Counted from the first letter of the stretch, positions 37,288 through 49,034 are shown. The stretch: DNA of 64,000 bases from Earliella scabrosa (GCA_022605405.1 JABYQQ010000001.1:2666001-2730000), one strand, 5' to 3'. The notes: generated by a model from the letters alone, not told the origin. Numbers and translations are program-made.

Positions 37288-38955
37288 ATGCCGTTGACTC
37301 TGTCCGAGCGCGATGCTCCTTCCGTAACCTCTCCGCTCGCAACCAAGCTAGAGTCAGGATCGTTCACGCCAGCTCACATGAGGGGAGAGATGGCGCCTGA
37401 TACCCGGCGGACTTTGTCTTTGGCTCTCACTCTCGCCTACTGGACTCCGCTGCCATCTCTGGCTCTTTCGGTCCAACGCCATACCACTGGTCAAGATGGG
37501 CTTCTCACGCCAAACATCGCAGGCTCCCGACCTCGTCCGATTACCTCAGCCTCTCCGACCGCTGCTTCTTCTCCTGCTCGTCCTCTCACGGCGACTGAAA
37601 CAGGGATCTGGTGGAACACTGTGGCGGACACCCAACCTGCTACCGACCGCTTTCCTCGTTTTGCTTATCTGCTACGGCACGGCACCCACCAGCCTGAGTC
37701 TCAATCGGAGGAGGGATACTCGCGGCGCTCAGCGGATCCCCATTCTGATTCTGGACGGGCTCACGCTTCTCTGGCGACCAACCCCGGGGCTCGTGCGCAA
37801 TGCGGACTGGGCGACGAAACAGCCTTGCAGTCATGCGTCGCCGCTTCAGCTCCTGGTACTTTGGGCGACCTTCCTCCGGCACGACGCTCTTCTCCCTCGA
37901 GGAACCTCTCCTCTGCCAGGGCTGCTCCCGTTCTCGCGGAACCCCCGACCACCAAGCCTGTGTTCGAAGACCAGCACCGCCCTGACCTCGAGCCTCGTTC
38001 CGTTGCTATGTCGAGCTACAGTCCGCCGTCGACGTCCTCATCAAAGGGCGGTTCACGCACAGAACAGCTCCTGGCATCCACGAGGAAGGGCACTGATCGC
38101 GTAGGGAATGAACGTATCATGGGAGGGGAAACACAGCTCTCATTTCACTCCTTGCAGAGCATCTCTCAGAGCAAGCATCAGAGCCAGGCCTCGACCGACT
38201 ATGAGGACGTGGATGAAGACGAGCAAGGACAGGACACTTTCTCGCAGACCGAGGGCCAGACTCAAGGGGAAGGCCAGCCCAAGAAGAAGAAGACACGCCG
38301 AGCGGGCGTCGCCATCACCCGCGTCCGACGCATGCAGCGCGAGGTGCGAAGGCTTGCGGAGGAGGAAGAGGCTAGCACCCAACGGCAGCAGCCTACAGTA
38401 CGTGTACGGCCCCGAGTCCTATTTATCGAACGCTGGTGTGGCACGCTCATTCGCTTGCTTGCTTTGTCTCTGCTGTGTCTTCTCGCGTACAGTCGCTTCT
38501 CCTACCCGTCCAGACCCATCCCTCGCCCCCGCTTAGCCCGGGCCCAGCGAGCGCACCTCCAGCCCCAGTCCGCCAATTCCAGGGCCTGCCGGCGCTCTCG
38601 AGGGGAGCCGCAAGCCCGCCTCCTCGCGCGTTCTCGAGCCCCGCTGGCTCCCTTACACGCCCCTCTGACGAGCGTCTGAGACGCTCCGAGCCAACTCCTC
38701 AAGCCATGGCTGCGCATTCACGTGGGCCCGGATACGACCGCACCCTCGAGGTGTGTCTTCGCATCTGTCTTCCTTTACATCATCGTATCTGACTGGCGCT
38801 GACCGACTGCATCTTTCCTCCACCTTCAGAACGGCGACGACGTGGTGCTCCTTCGGCTGCCGCCCATCGGACGCCCAGCTGGCCACAGTATCTCCTCTGG
38901 CCACAACATCTGGGCGATTGGCCCCGAGGAGAGGCCTCGTGGCGGGTCTGCTTGA
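37288..38955 (+). CDS. low-complexity protein of unknown function
   Basis: A frame stays open from ATG 37288 to a splice donor at 38398 (1110 nt). It then joins exon 38493-38750 and exon 38830-38955 in frame, ending in TGA (497 aa). ATG 38008 is a good alternative start (257 aa). The sequence is Ser/Pro-rich and probably disordered. It has an acidic Gln-rich patch (DYEDVDEDEQGQDTFSQTEG) followed by a very basic one (KKKKTRRAGVAITRVRRMQR), a Pro-rich exon, and a short C-terminal exon with DDVVLLRLPP. The acidic-then-basic pattern suggests a nuclear protein, but no domain is recognised. The part upstream of 38008 is less certain because another frame is also open there. Confidence 0.5.
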
Positions 38956-39527
38956 GCTCGAGGCCCGGGGCAGCCTGGGGCAGCGTGCACACCCTGAGCG
39001 CTGAGCAGAAGGTCCAAGGCGGTCTCCTCACCGCGAAGTCTTCTTGTCGTGCCTCTGAGCCAGTCCAGCGTTCGAGTGTCCGACGATCTTCGGCTTTCCA
39101 CGTCGTGTTGTGTTGAGTTCCGTTCCCTTCTCCCATCCTCCGTGCGGTCCGGCTGAATGTCAGCCTAGAGTGCCTCGAAGGCATGTTGATCGCATAACGT
39201 CATTGCACATACCCGAGCTCGCCGCATTTCTATGTAGGCACGGTGTCGCCGTGTAACTGTACCTCTCGCCTCCACGCTGCATTGGGCAGTCGTGGACCAG
39301 CAGCCTATGTACTTATCTCGCCACGTCCTCCCTGTCCAGCTCTCCGACCGTCTTGTAGATGTATTCACGACAACTTGTACTTGTACCCTTCCACGATGTG
39401 TCACGACTCTCCATGTTCAGTATATACACCCTGTACTACACCACCATCATGTTCTGCCAGCCTTGCGATACATCCCAATCTATCTGTCTTCATATCTGGG
39501 TCCCTTGAGCGGCCGTATCTCCGACAT
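38956..39527. other. convergent 3' intergenic region
   Basis: Lies between the end of the low-complexity gene (+) and the stop of NPY1 (-). No gene seen; presumably both 3' untranslated regions. Confidence 0.6.
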
Positions 39528-41287
39528 CTAGAGATTGGCAGTCTTCGGTGATACCGGCTGGGGCCCAGCGCGGCCATACGCCCACTCACAGAGGATCACG
39601 CCACCGATCGCAGTGCGCGGCGGTATCTTGAAGAGTGGGCCAGCCCTGGCAGTAGGACCGGGTGCAGTGCGTGCAGCAACCTTCGGTTGGGCGTTCGCCT
39701 CGTCCGGCTTCGCGTGCGGGTTGCTGCCCTCGGCGGCGGCTGCGAGCTCCTTGTGGTCCTGGCGTGAGAGGTTGGTGCCCTCGGTGTGGTTCAGAACCGC
39801 GAGCACTTCGTCACGCGCGAACCACCGGGCCTCTGGCGTGTGTGGGCAGCCGCGCCGGTGCAGGGTTGGATCGCCGTGCGTGGGGTGGAGCGAGTCGGCA
39901 TCACATCGAATCGCGGCCGCGGGCGCATACACATACATCGCATACGTCAGACAGAGTACAGGGGACGCGGAGAGAGAGAGAGGGAAGGCAGCGGCATGCA
40001 ACGGGGAGCCACGCGCTGGACGCTCACCTTCCAGTTCATTGTCGAGGTCGGTCCGCAGCGGCTCTTCGGAGCTCGCGGTCGCGTAAAATCCGACCATGAG
40101 CGTGGCAGGGTACGGCTGCGGGCGCGCGGCAGGTGAGTTGCTGGCACTGGACGCGGCGCGCGTGAGAGGTGACGCACCCAGGGCTGCGAGGAGTGGTAGC
40201 GGACGTCCCAGACCTTCACGCCAGCCTCCTCCCACAGCTCGCGCTTGACTGCGTCCTCAAACGACTCGCCCGGCTCGATGAAGCCGGACAAGCACGACCA
40301 GAATCGCGCAGGCCATTTCTTCTGTGTGTAGAGCCCCGCGCATGGTGAGCCCCATGCTCCTTCGGATGGCGGGAGCGCAAGTCTGTCTACGTACGTTCCG
40401 ACCGAGCAGCATCTTGTCTCCTGTCTCGTTGATGACAGCCATGATCACGACTGCATCCGTGCGCGGATGCGAGAAGTTGTTCAGGCCGGTTGCGGTCGCG
40501 CAGGGCTTCTTCTTCCCGGCATTCTCCGCCCAAGGCAGGAGACTGGAGCATGTGAGCTTCCATCCTGCCCATGCGGAGTAGACTGGGGATCCGCATGCAG
40601 GGCAGAACTAACGGAGAGCGTTCCCGTGAGCGAGAATTATCTCCGGTGGCGATAGGGACGGACGATACCTTGTTGCGGGTGTTCCAGTCGATCATGCTTC
40701 GCGCCTCCGCGAACAGCGCGGCCTCGAACGCGTCGACCGTGCTCATCACCGCCCTCGGCTCCGAGAACGCAAGCCGGTGGCCCTCCGAGGCGGCGACGGA
40801 CGACTGGAGCACGTTGTCGAGCTCCGTGGCGTTCACGTCCGTGACGTCGAGCGAGAAGTACGCAGAGCCTTGAATGTTGGAGATTAGAGTTTGCAAGTCG
40901 GCCTTGGCGCTGAAGTCGGACGAGGGAAGCGCTGCCGCGAATGTCGTCTCGCTCTCGTGCAATCCGAGGAAGACGATGGGCGCCCCTCTCAGACGCGCAG
41001 CCTCGAGTTCCTTTGCGTCGTCAGGTGCATGTTCGCCGTCGTGCTGACCCTGGTGGAAGAATGGTTCCGGACCAAGGAGAGGCCGGACGTCGCGCGTGGT
41101 GAGGCGGGCGAGTGTCTGCTTGAACGGGTTGGCGTGTGTTTCGGGAGCAGACTGCACGAGCGGCTGGCCGTCCCTGAAGACGAGCCAGCGCGTTGCTGGC
41201 GCGTGGACGATGGCATTCAGGAACGGCTGAGAAGTACGAAGCCAGGCGAGACGGTTGAGCGGATTGCCGCTGAAGAAGTTGACGTAG
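39528..41287 (-). CDS. NPY1: NADH pyrophosphatase (Nudix), Npy1/NUDT12-like
   Basis: Predicted peroxisomal-type NAD(H) diphosphatase or decapping-class Nudix hydrolase. Exons: 40669-41287, 40395-40607, 40178-40321, 40028-40115, 39528-39832. An N-terminal NUDIX-like domain starts YVNFFSGNPLNRLAWL. A zinc-ribbon follows (FCPACGSPVY, then Cys residues downstream), then the Nudix box GFIEPGESFEDAVKRELWEE-AG and the family-specific array SQPWPYPATLM. The first exon is unresolved: no in-frame ATG lies inside the 41287 exon, and an ATG at 41332 runs into TAA. A candidate first exon 41369-41427 (ATG at 41427, donor gtgttc) joins in frame and would give 475 aa, close to NUDT12. The intron at 39833-40027 (195 nt) is long for this window. 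No clear C-terminal peroxisomal tripeptide is seen (ends ANL). Confidence 0.9.
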
Positions 41288-43697
41288 CTAGACAGGTGGG
41301 AACTGAGTGAGTGTTCTGTACGTTATCCCATGCGATTGTAGGCAGGATGCAGCGCGGCGAAGGAACACAAGATGCGGCTGGCGGAGGAAATAGGGAAATA
41401 AATCGTGGAGCCTATACTGCAGAGCATAAGAATCCTCAGTGTTCGGCAGAGAACGAACTCTGCACTATTCATGTACTATCTCGGGAGAAGCCCATATGTG
41501 TGGTACAGCGCCGCTTGCGATCGAATGTGGTCGAAGCACATGCCTTCATGTCCGTAGCCACTGCCCAGGGGCAGGGGCCTAGACATGCTGAAAGAGCCTG
41601 CACCATGATGGGTGAAAGTGCACAATTCATCGGACCGTTGGTGCACGATATGCACAGTGCGCGATCAAGAGGAGCGGTGGGCATGCAAGAGGGGATGCGT
41701 ACTGCTCCGACATGAGTATGTGTCAAGATCAAGGGTTCTGGTGGACCGTGCAGTATATATGTCGCACGGCATGACTGGCTAGCTGTCAACGAGGGTGCTA
41801 GAAGTGACGTTCCGCTGAGCAAATATGAAAGCAAAGGCTCGCAAACATACAAATTGGTTCGTTCGGGACGTCGATGCGCGGTGACGGTGAGGCGTAAGAT
41901 GCTGGACGCCACTGGGCGTCAATCATCCTCCTGCACTCAAACACTGGCAGAAGACCACGCAGACTGGAGGCAGAGGATGTGCAACTCGGACATACGTCTG
42001 AGAACAACAACGAGCCAGCTCATCATTGAGTCGTGACCGAGATCACTTTGGGAGATCGTAGACTGGCTGCCGAGGCGTCCCGGTCAAACGCCGCTAGCGC
42101 TGTCAGACCTGGAAGCGCCGCAGGGATGCAAAGTAGCACTAGGGTCACAGAGCTGCAGCCCGGGTATGTAACCGGTTGCAAGATGCAACTGCAGGCAAAC
42201 GTCGAGCTAGGTTCATACGAGGCCAGATCTGGGCAGAGCCTGTCCAGCCAAGCCCTGGGAAGAATCGTGGAAGAGAGACGCGCAGAGTACTCACGGCTCT
42301 TTCCCCATCTCAAATCTCGAGATAGAGCGTCGCAGCGCAGGAAGGATTTGGCGGTGAATGTTGGCAGCTGGGCACGCTTGCGAGTGCGTTGGTGCTCGAC
42401 GGTCGGTACGTGGTCGCTATATGGACGTTGGCGTCGTGGTGGATCGGGCGGATGACCGTCGCTGACCGCTTACTCACGGTTTGCCAGTCGCCCGATGCCG
42501 GAGAGATCAGGAGGGGCGTATTTCCCCCGCGCTCCCCGTTGCGTGGAGGCTTGCTGTCGGAGAGAGACGGCCATGTCGACCAGACAGCGCAGAGGACATC
42601 GTGGAAGACGGCAACGGCATCCGACGCGAACCTTGCTGCCGGACGGATACGGTCGCGCCGGCCCTAGCATCCTTGGCCACGTCCTTCAACTTGAACGCGC
42701 CTCGGTCACCGGAATAGCCATTCAAGACGCACAAAAGCCTGGCTGGCCTCACGAGAAACTGGCACGCAGCGGATAGATGGGGATGCGCAATTCCTGCGAT
42801 TCACGCATTTCTAACGTTTCAGGGCCCACACGCGGAGACTTTTGACATGGGGCGTCTGGCCTCCACATGTTTTCGGTGCGGACTCGAAGGCGTCGAACCT
42901 GGGATAACCCAACAGTCGGGAATTCATCGCCATATCCTGCCCTTGTCCTGGCCCAATATGACTCTTCCACCATAATAAGCCTAACGTTAAGCTTTCCGCA
43001 TTTGCTTGTGAATTCCGGATGCGGTATGTTGGAACGCTTCCCGCCCCGCATCAGCCACGGATCTCACCATTGTCCCTCGTTTTCAGACCTCAAAGAGAGT
43101 CACACAACCTCATTTTGGGCACTGCCCGTTACGCCTTAATCACCTTCTCAAGGTGATATCCCTCCGCAGAGGGGCTACATAACCCCAATGCCTGCGAACG
43201 CGGGCGTCCATTCAGCCTCCCTCTCTCCCCCCACCTAGCCCCCCTTCTCACTACCGACCGCGTTCCATTCTTACGATGTTCCTGCCACGTTCCCCGTGGA
43301 TGTGCAGCGCGGTATGTCAATTTCCACTCATCAGCGACCGCTACACACGCTGCTCTTCTCCCGAGCCCTTTTCACGTTTCCATATATGGTATCCGAGTGC
43401 AAGCTCGCCCGTCCCTTTTACGGCCGTTCCTATGTACTCGCCCTCGCTCGACGCCCTCCATCCCGGCGGCACGTCGAGCGATGGCGGGTCATGCGATCCG
43501 CGATAATCCAGCAGCAGCGCGCAGAACGTCGTCGTCTTATATAAACACGAACCTTGGCCCGGTGCGCTAGGCCCCGTTTATGACCCCTTCATGACCATTG
43601 TACGCCCGCGCTGAGTCGTCCCTCTCTCCCTCCGGCGTCCTGACCGGCCTCCCACCGATGGCTTCCGTACTGACGCGGCCGCCTCGCACGCACGCAG
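41288..43697. other. NPY1 upstream region and intergenic stretch
   Basis: Contains the probable NPY1 leader and first exon (41369-41427). From 41430 to 43200 no gene is supported. Plus-strand frame 43314-43544 (76 aa, basic) is open but overlaps a TATA-like element at its end. Confidence 0.45.
43538..43545 (+). promoter_or_regulatory. TATA-like element
   Basis: tatataaa in the context gtcttatataaacacg, about 150 nt upstream of ATG 43698. Intervening short ATGs make the assignment tentative. Confidence 0.4.
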
Positions 43698-43961
43698 ATG
43701 CCATCATCAGATCCGCCGTCGCCGACGCACCCACCACGCCCGAGCCCGCACCGTGTGCACACCACGACCCCTGCGGCTAGCACGCCGCGCGCCGCGCTCA
43801 GCCCCGCGCAGGCGATCGCGCAAGCGTGGCTCCGCGAGTCCCCCGAAGCACAGCAGCAATGGCGCAGGGCGGACGTCCGTGCGAAGGAGCAGTACCTGAA
43901 CCCGATCCGCTGGGACGCGGCCTTCAGGCCGGAGAAGAAGAAGTACGGGGCGAAGATGTGA
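43698..43961 (+). CDS. small unknown protein (87 aa)
   Basis: Single open frame from ATG 43698 to TGA. The N-terminal half is Pro/Ser/Thr-rich. The C-terminal half is helical and charged (AQAIAQAWLRESPEAQQQWR, then AKEQYLNPIRWD and a basic end KKKYGAKM). This composition, with strong GC at third positions, looks coding, but no family is recognised. The ATG directly follows cgcacgcag, so an upstream exon splicing onto it cannot be excluded. Confidence 0.45.
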   Translation: MPSSDPPSPTHPPRPSPHRVHTTTPAASTPRAALSPAQAIAQAWLRESPEAQQQWRRADVRAKEQYLNPIRWDAAFRPEKKKYGAKM

Positions 43962-44194
43962 GGGCGGAGCGTTCCGGGTGGGGGGAGGCGAAGCAAAGTA
44001 TCATGCATTGTAGGATCAGTCCCCCTCGAGGGAGCGGACACTCTTTTTCGCTGATCGCAGGGCGTTGGGACTCTAATATTCGTTCGTTTCGTTGTATATG
44101 GTGCTATCGTTATGCGCATGCTATGTATCATGATTAACTATGCCCATGCTGGTGACGCGGTTGGACGTGCCTCGTATGACGGCATTGCATCACC

Positions 44195-44407
44195 ATGGCC
44201 GCCTCGTCGAAGGCGCTCGCAGATCTCACAAGTCGCCTGCATCTCGTACTACAAAGTATCATTGGCGTGCAAGGCACTGTGCATGCGCACTCAACCACCC
44301 TGGAGCATCAACTTGGATTGCCAGACAACAAGAAGAACCCCTCGGGTATGATACAAGATAGCACTGCGCTCGCCCTCGCGAATAGAACCCCAAGTAGCTC
44401 ACGATGA
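44195..44407 (+). CDS. tentative small ORF (70 aa)
   Basis: ATG in an excellent context (atcaccatggccgcc) opens a 70-residue frame with an amphipathic helical N-terminus (ALADLTSRLHLVLQSI). A possible splice donor (gtatga) sits near 44345, so the true product may be longer or differ at its end. No domain is recognised. It lies in the gap before the convergent carrier gene. Confidence 0.3.
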   Translation: MAASSKALADLTSRLHLVLQSIIGVQGTVHAHSTTLEHQLGLPDNKKNPSGMIQDSTALALANRTPSSSR

Positions 44408-44506
44408 GGACAGACGCGTCATTATCTACGATAGTTTTGTGTGTAAGATAGTCTATGATCCTCTACGGTGACCACCAAGTGTTGTCAAACTGCATGATAA
44501 CGGTCA

Positions 44507-45937
44507 TCATAGCTGGTTGAGTAGTCGGCTAGCCAGCTCGAATCCAAGGAACGTAGCACCGTTCGCGAACGGCGACCTGGACAACCACCGTCATCACGAG
44601 AACGATGTACAAGGCTTCAAACGAGGGTACATACCTGATGAGGGTCGGTCCGAGTCCTCGTGTGAACGCGGGCAGACCTTCTGTCCGCCACACTGTACGT
44701 ACGCAGTCCAAAGTAGACTTGTACTTTTGTCCGTCCGCAGCGGAGAACCCGTCTGTCTGCATTCGGGACTTGATCATGTCAATTGGGTAGATGACTGCCC
44801 AGAGCTGTGAAGTTTGTCCAACATGAGCACATGACGGTACACAATCACACGATAGCACAACAATAAGAGCACTCACGGCGTATCCCGCGGCGGCACCGAA
44901 CAATACAGCGTTGGCGGGGTTAACCTGGTCCCGCCGAATGCCCTTCTGCGCCATCTCGCGCTGCATAAGCTTTTCGTATGCCCAGAAGTAGATCCCGTAT
45001 CCGACCGCCTCGCGCCACAGCGTGACCACCTGGCCCTTGTAGATCCCCGCGATACCGTACTGGCCGTAGATCTTCCTCATGGCGTCAAACGGCCCGGCGT
45101 ACACGGGATGCGTCGCCGACTGGGTCTGCAGTCCTGATAAGGCGCACGAAATTAGCGTTTGGTATTTGCGAGACGAGACCAAACTCCGCGACGTGATCGG
45201 GATGGGCGCATTGGGAGGCTGGGGGTGCACGTCCGTGGACGGCGCGAAGGGGCGACCGTGCAATAAGGCAAAATATTTACTCACGTATGCGAATGTGTTC
45301 GACAGGGCCGGACACGACCCCGTTCGCGACGCCAGCGAACATCCCGGCAACGAACAGCTGTCCGCTCCCCAGCGCGGCGCCGTCGGGGCCGCCCCGCCCG
45401 TTGCGTACGTTTTGCGCGGCGAATAGGCGTTTCGAGTATTCTAGTGCGCCGAACTGTATCGAGACGCACACGCCAATGCCTAGGAGGGGAGTGAGCGTGC
45501 CCTGGGTCGCGTGGACACGGTGGCGGAATGGAAGCAAGGACGAGGTAGGGCGGGGAGGGGGAAGCGGAGATGAGAACAATTGAGTGGATAGGAATAGGTG
45601 AGAAGATACAGGGCGCACCAAACCTTGTAAAATGCGAGGGGCCCTTCGTTCTTGAGAATACCGCCCGCACAGTGCAGCATGCCCGTGTACCTGCCTGCGG
45701 GCGCGGTCTGCATCCGCTGGAGGTCGGAGCTATCGCGTCACTTCTTTGCCACTAATCGCAGAGTAAGCAGCTTCACAAAACATACCACTTTCACGATGTC
45801 GAATGGCTGCCCGACCAGCACCTGTTGGGATGCAACGCCATGTATGAGGTAGAGGTGAGCGCGCGTCGAGGGGCACTACGGACCTGGGCGATGCCCCCTG
45901 CAGTGCCAGCGGTCAGGTCCTTGATTGTTTTCGACAT
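44507..45937 (-). CDS. mitochondrial carrier, Ymc1/Ymc2-like
   Basis: Predicted 298-aa inner-membrane solute carrier. On the minus strand, ATG at 45937; introns separate the segments starting KTIKDLTAGTAGG, VLVGQPFD, RMQTAPAG, GTLTPLLG, LQTQSATH, LWAVIYP and SPFANGATF. All three carrier repeats show the Px[DE]xx[KR] signature: PFDIVKVRM, PVEHIRIRL and PIDMIKSRM. The opening KDLTAGTAGGIAQVLVGQPF and the end PFANGATFLGFELASRLL closely recall yeast Ymc1/Ymc2 and the carnitine-carrier branch. Yeast Ymc proteins are linked to glycine, glutamate or oleate metabolism; the substrate here is not determined by sequence. The exon-1 product is only 18 residues, with good ATG context. Confidence 0.92.
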
Positions 45938-46270
45938 CTTCGAGGTGCTCGTGTGCAGCGCGACGAAGGGAGAGGGAGGTGGACGTCGAGAACGAAGGCG
46001 TCGAGTCAGCGCGACCCCTTCAAACGAGTGCTTGTAGCTCGCGAAACAAGCGCCCCGACGACACTCCGAGCGCTGGCCAATCGGAGCGCGCGGTTCAGGA
46101 CTTTCTTCGATCTAATCTTATCTCGGGGCCGCTTAAGTGGGCGAGCGCATATTTGCGGAAGGGCTTCAAGTTTGGAGGAGGATCAGCGTGGACAACACCA
46201 AGAATACAAGAATTCAATGGCTACAAGTGGGAGGCTGATACAGGCAGGATCAGTACAATATCATAGACGT
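45938..46270. other. short intergenic region
   Basis: Between the start of the carrier gene and the stop of eIF2-alpha, both minus strand. About 330 nt; presumably holds the carrier promoter and the eIF2-alpha 3' end. Nothing else seen. Confidence 0.6.
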
Positions 46271-47675
46271 CTACAACGCTTCTTCGTCGTCCTCATCGCC
46301 AGACACCTCCGCGTTCTCTGCTCCAGCCTTCGCCATGAGCTGCGCGAGGTCTTGCTCTTCCGTCTCGGAGACTGCTTTCGGCTATACAACAAACGAATTC
46401 AGCGGAGGCACCGTATGGACACCGGACTGAGCACCATACCTTCATCTTTACGACCAGTGACCCGCCCTGATCTTCGATTGTCGACTGAATGGACTCGATC
46501 GCACGCTCGAGTCGGTCCACGGCCGCATACTATCACCAGTCTTAGCACTAGATTCACGAATATAGCGACTAGAAGTTCACCTTGTCTGTCGCGTTCGTGC
46601 TGAGAACGTATAGTGGGGGTGCGACGAGCTTCGCCTTGATCGGGACGGCCTCGTTGCTCTGCGCCTCTCCTGCCCGGAGAGCCTTCTTGATAGCATCGAT
46701 GCCCGCGGGCGTATAGCAGGTGAGCTCAATGTCGGCACGGAGCTTGATCGGCTGGGGCGTCAGTCGTCGTGCGATCGTGCTGAGGAGGATGTTCATGACC
46801 GCCGGCTGGACGGGGTTGGGCAATGACGAGAACACAACGTCCGGCTCACTGAACAGCAGTACTCAGGTCAGATGTGGTGCCTCCGGAACAGAGAAAGGGC
46901 CGACGCACGTCAACGCGAGCTTGAACGCATCGTACGGATGGCCGTATTTCTTCCCCAGCGGCCACGCGATCTCCTCGTACAGCTGCTCCAGACGCGCCTC
47001 CTCGTTCGGGCCACCGCCTGGGGCGTCCTCAAGGCCCCCGACGACGTCCTCCTCGTGGCCCTCCTTTTTCGCGGCGCGCCGTGCGCGCTTCGTCTCGGCG
47101 GCATCGGCCTCCGCCTGCTTCGCCTGTTCGCCTTCGAGGACCTCGCCGTTGACGGAGGGGACCTTCGAAGCGACGTGACGCATGATGGACGCAACCGTTT
47201 TGGACTTCATGTACCGCTCCTCGCATTTCGTGATGTCCTCGGGCGAGACGCGGCGTTTTGAGAGGTCGATGTACCCTGCGCACCATACCCGCCAAATGAG
47301 CGTCTTCTTGGGGAACGGAGCGGAGCTCGGGGAGAAACGAGAAAGAGTATGAGTGCAGAGAAGAACGCACCCTTCTCCTTGTCGACACGGAGGACGACGA
47401 CGACCTCGTTCCGGCCCACACGGATGAGCTTCTGGATCGATCGGATACGTCTCCGCGAGAGCTCGGAGAGGAGGATCATGCCCTCGATGTTGTCGTATTC
47501 GAGCTACTTGCGTGAAGCGTGGTGAGAATGCGCCTTCTAGCAGCTCGCCTGGGTTCTGGAGGAGCGGAGAGCGAGGACATACGAGTTTCACATAGGCACC
47601 CATCTCCGCGATCTGGCGCACCTGCACCATGACGAGCTCGTCCACCTCCGGATAGCGCTGTTCGTAGTATCGCAT
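46271..47675 (-). CDS. SUI2: translation initiation factor eIF2 alpha subunit
   Basis: Predicted 353-aa alpha subunit of eIF2, the regulatory phosphorylation target in translation start. Exons: 47583-47675, 47371-47503, 46909-47275, 46581-46848, 46440-46529, 46271-46381. The S1 domain is intact ([32 protein letters not shown]), with the kinase-target Ser in [10 protein letters not shown] at residue 47 and [17 protein letters not shown] after it. The helical domain has [19 protein letters not shown]. The C-terminus is acidic. Compared with yeast and human, about 45 extra charged residues (from [11 protein letters not shown] to [10 protein letters not shown]) are inserted just before [12 protein letters not shown]. 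The start is open: family members have 5-6 residues before the [10 protein letters not shown] equivalent. An ATG at 47851 could begin a short first ex­on, but its frame did not fit; 47675 is the first usable ATG. Confidence 0.95.
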
Positions 47676-48369
47676 CGTGTCCTGTCGTGTACGTGCAGTC
47701 GTGCCCAGCAATGGTACAACGAGTGAGCAAGCAGGACGCGAAGAGCTTGCAAGAAGATTCTGAAGATGGCAGACGCTCTATGACTCTCAATAGACGAGAC
47801 CGGCGCTTATCTGGGATCAAGATTACTTGCGAACTTACTCGTGGCACTCATGACAAGTATTACTGTATAAGGCGTAGCGCCGGCGAGCGGCAGAGCCCGC
47901 TCCCTTTTAACAAGCTTATTATGTATCGTTCGACGTTAACGTTGTTGTTACTAAGTATTACATGCCTCCGCCACAGTAAGTGTACTCCAGGAGGCTCAGG
48001 GAGCAGAGGAGGGCCCGCTGAGTGCGGTAGCAAACGACGGCGAGCTTCGGCGACACAGCGGGACGTTGAGGAGGCGATGCGTGTGAAAGTGCGCGTGACA
48101 TATCACGTGGAGCGATTTTTTCGAACTGAGGGCCCCAGGACGTCCAGGAACCACAAGACCCACTACCTCAAAAAGGTAGCGGGGATGAGACCCAGCTAAT
48201 CGGAAATGATATGTAGTCGCTTTTCTACGATTCATGATGCTATGGTCTGGCTCAGGCTGCCTCCCCACTCATCCAACAACCACCATACGATGGCCTAGGA
48301 TCGACGCCTCCACAACGAGCGACAGGGCGAGTGAGCTCCTTCGAGAGCGGGCCCGTCACCGCGCGAAGT
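47676..48369. other. intergenic region upstream of eIF2-alpha
   Basis: Probably holds the eIF2-alpha promoter, leader and a possible short first exon (ATG at 47851 with a gtaagt donor eleven bases on). No other gene is seen. Confidence 0.5.
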
Positions 48370-49034
48370 CTAGAAGCCCTTGTACTGATACCATGCAGGG
48401 TCCTGCTCCTGTTCAAACGCCTCCTTCGCGAGCGCTATCATCTTGTGGTCCTTCGTCATGTCGATGGTGGACTGCCAGATATTGAAAGTCAGGGAGAGGA
48501 TGTAGTTGGGTTCGTCGTCGTCGGTAGGAAGAAGCGTGGGGGGAGTGGCCATCCTGTCGTTAACTTCTCATCAGCCCCTGCAGAGAGGCGATTTGAGGGT
48601 CAGCCAAGATCACGCACCACAAAGACTTCCCCCCACAGGCTTGCACCCATCGTTGATACTGCACGCTGTTGCTGAACGCTGTCACGATGCTGTTCCATTT
48701 GCCGTGGGGATTGTACCTCTGTCGAAACTCGGAATAGGTCAAGATCCATCCGAGATGGTACTTCGGTGTCCTGCGGTTCTCTACGATCTGACGGTAGACG
48801 GGGGGCAGCGTGGTGTAGGGCAGGATCTTCGGTAGTGGGGGTCCCTTAACGATCGTCTGGGGCAGAACGAGGTATTCGAACTCTCTGGTTGTGAGCGTTT
48901 GTGAGTTGCATTCACTGCTAGATCATACCAACAACTCACTTCTCGTCTGCTCTCCCGTCCACGCTCTCACAGCTGTGCTGTGCTGTCTCGTTCCCCTTAC
49001 GCTCTTGAATGCTCTCGCCGTTCGAGTGAGACAT
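48370..49034 (-). CDS. unknown protein (181 aa)
   Basis: Three exons on the minus strand, 48940-49034, 48618-48884 and 48370-48553, join in frame from ATG 49034 to TAG. Both introns are 55-64 nt with gtgagt or gtgcgt donors. The N-terminal 30 residues are polar. The middle is a well-composed globular-looking stretch (EFEYLVLPQTIVKGPPLPKI, then PPVYRQIVENRRTPKYHLGW) with several aromatic residues. The C-terminal exon is acidic, then helical, and ends QYKGF. No domain is recognised. Consistent splicing and composition argue it is real. Confidence 0.65.
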
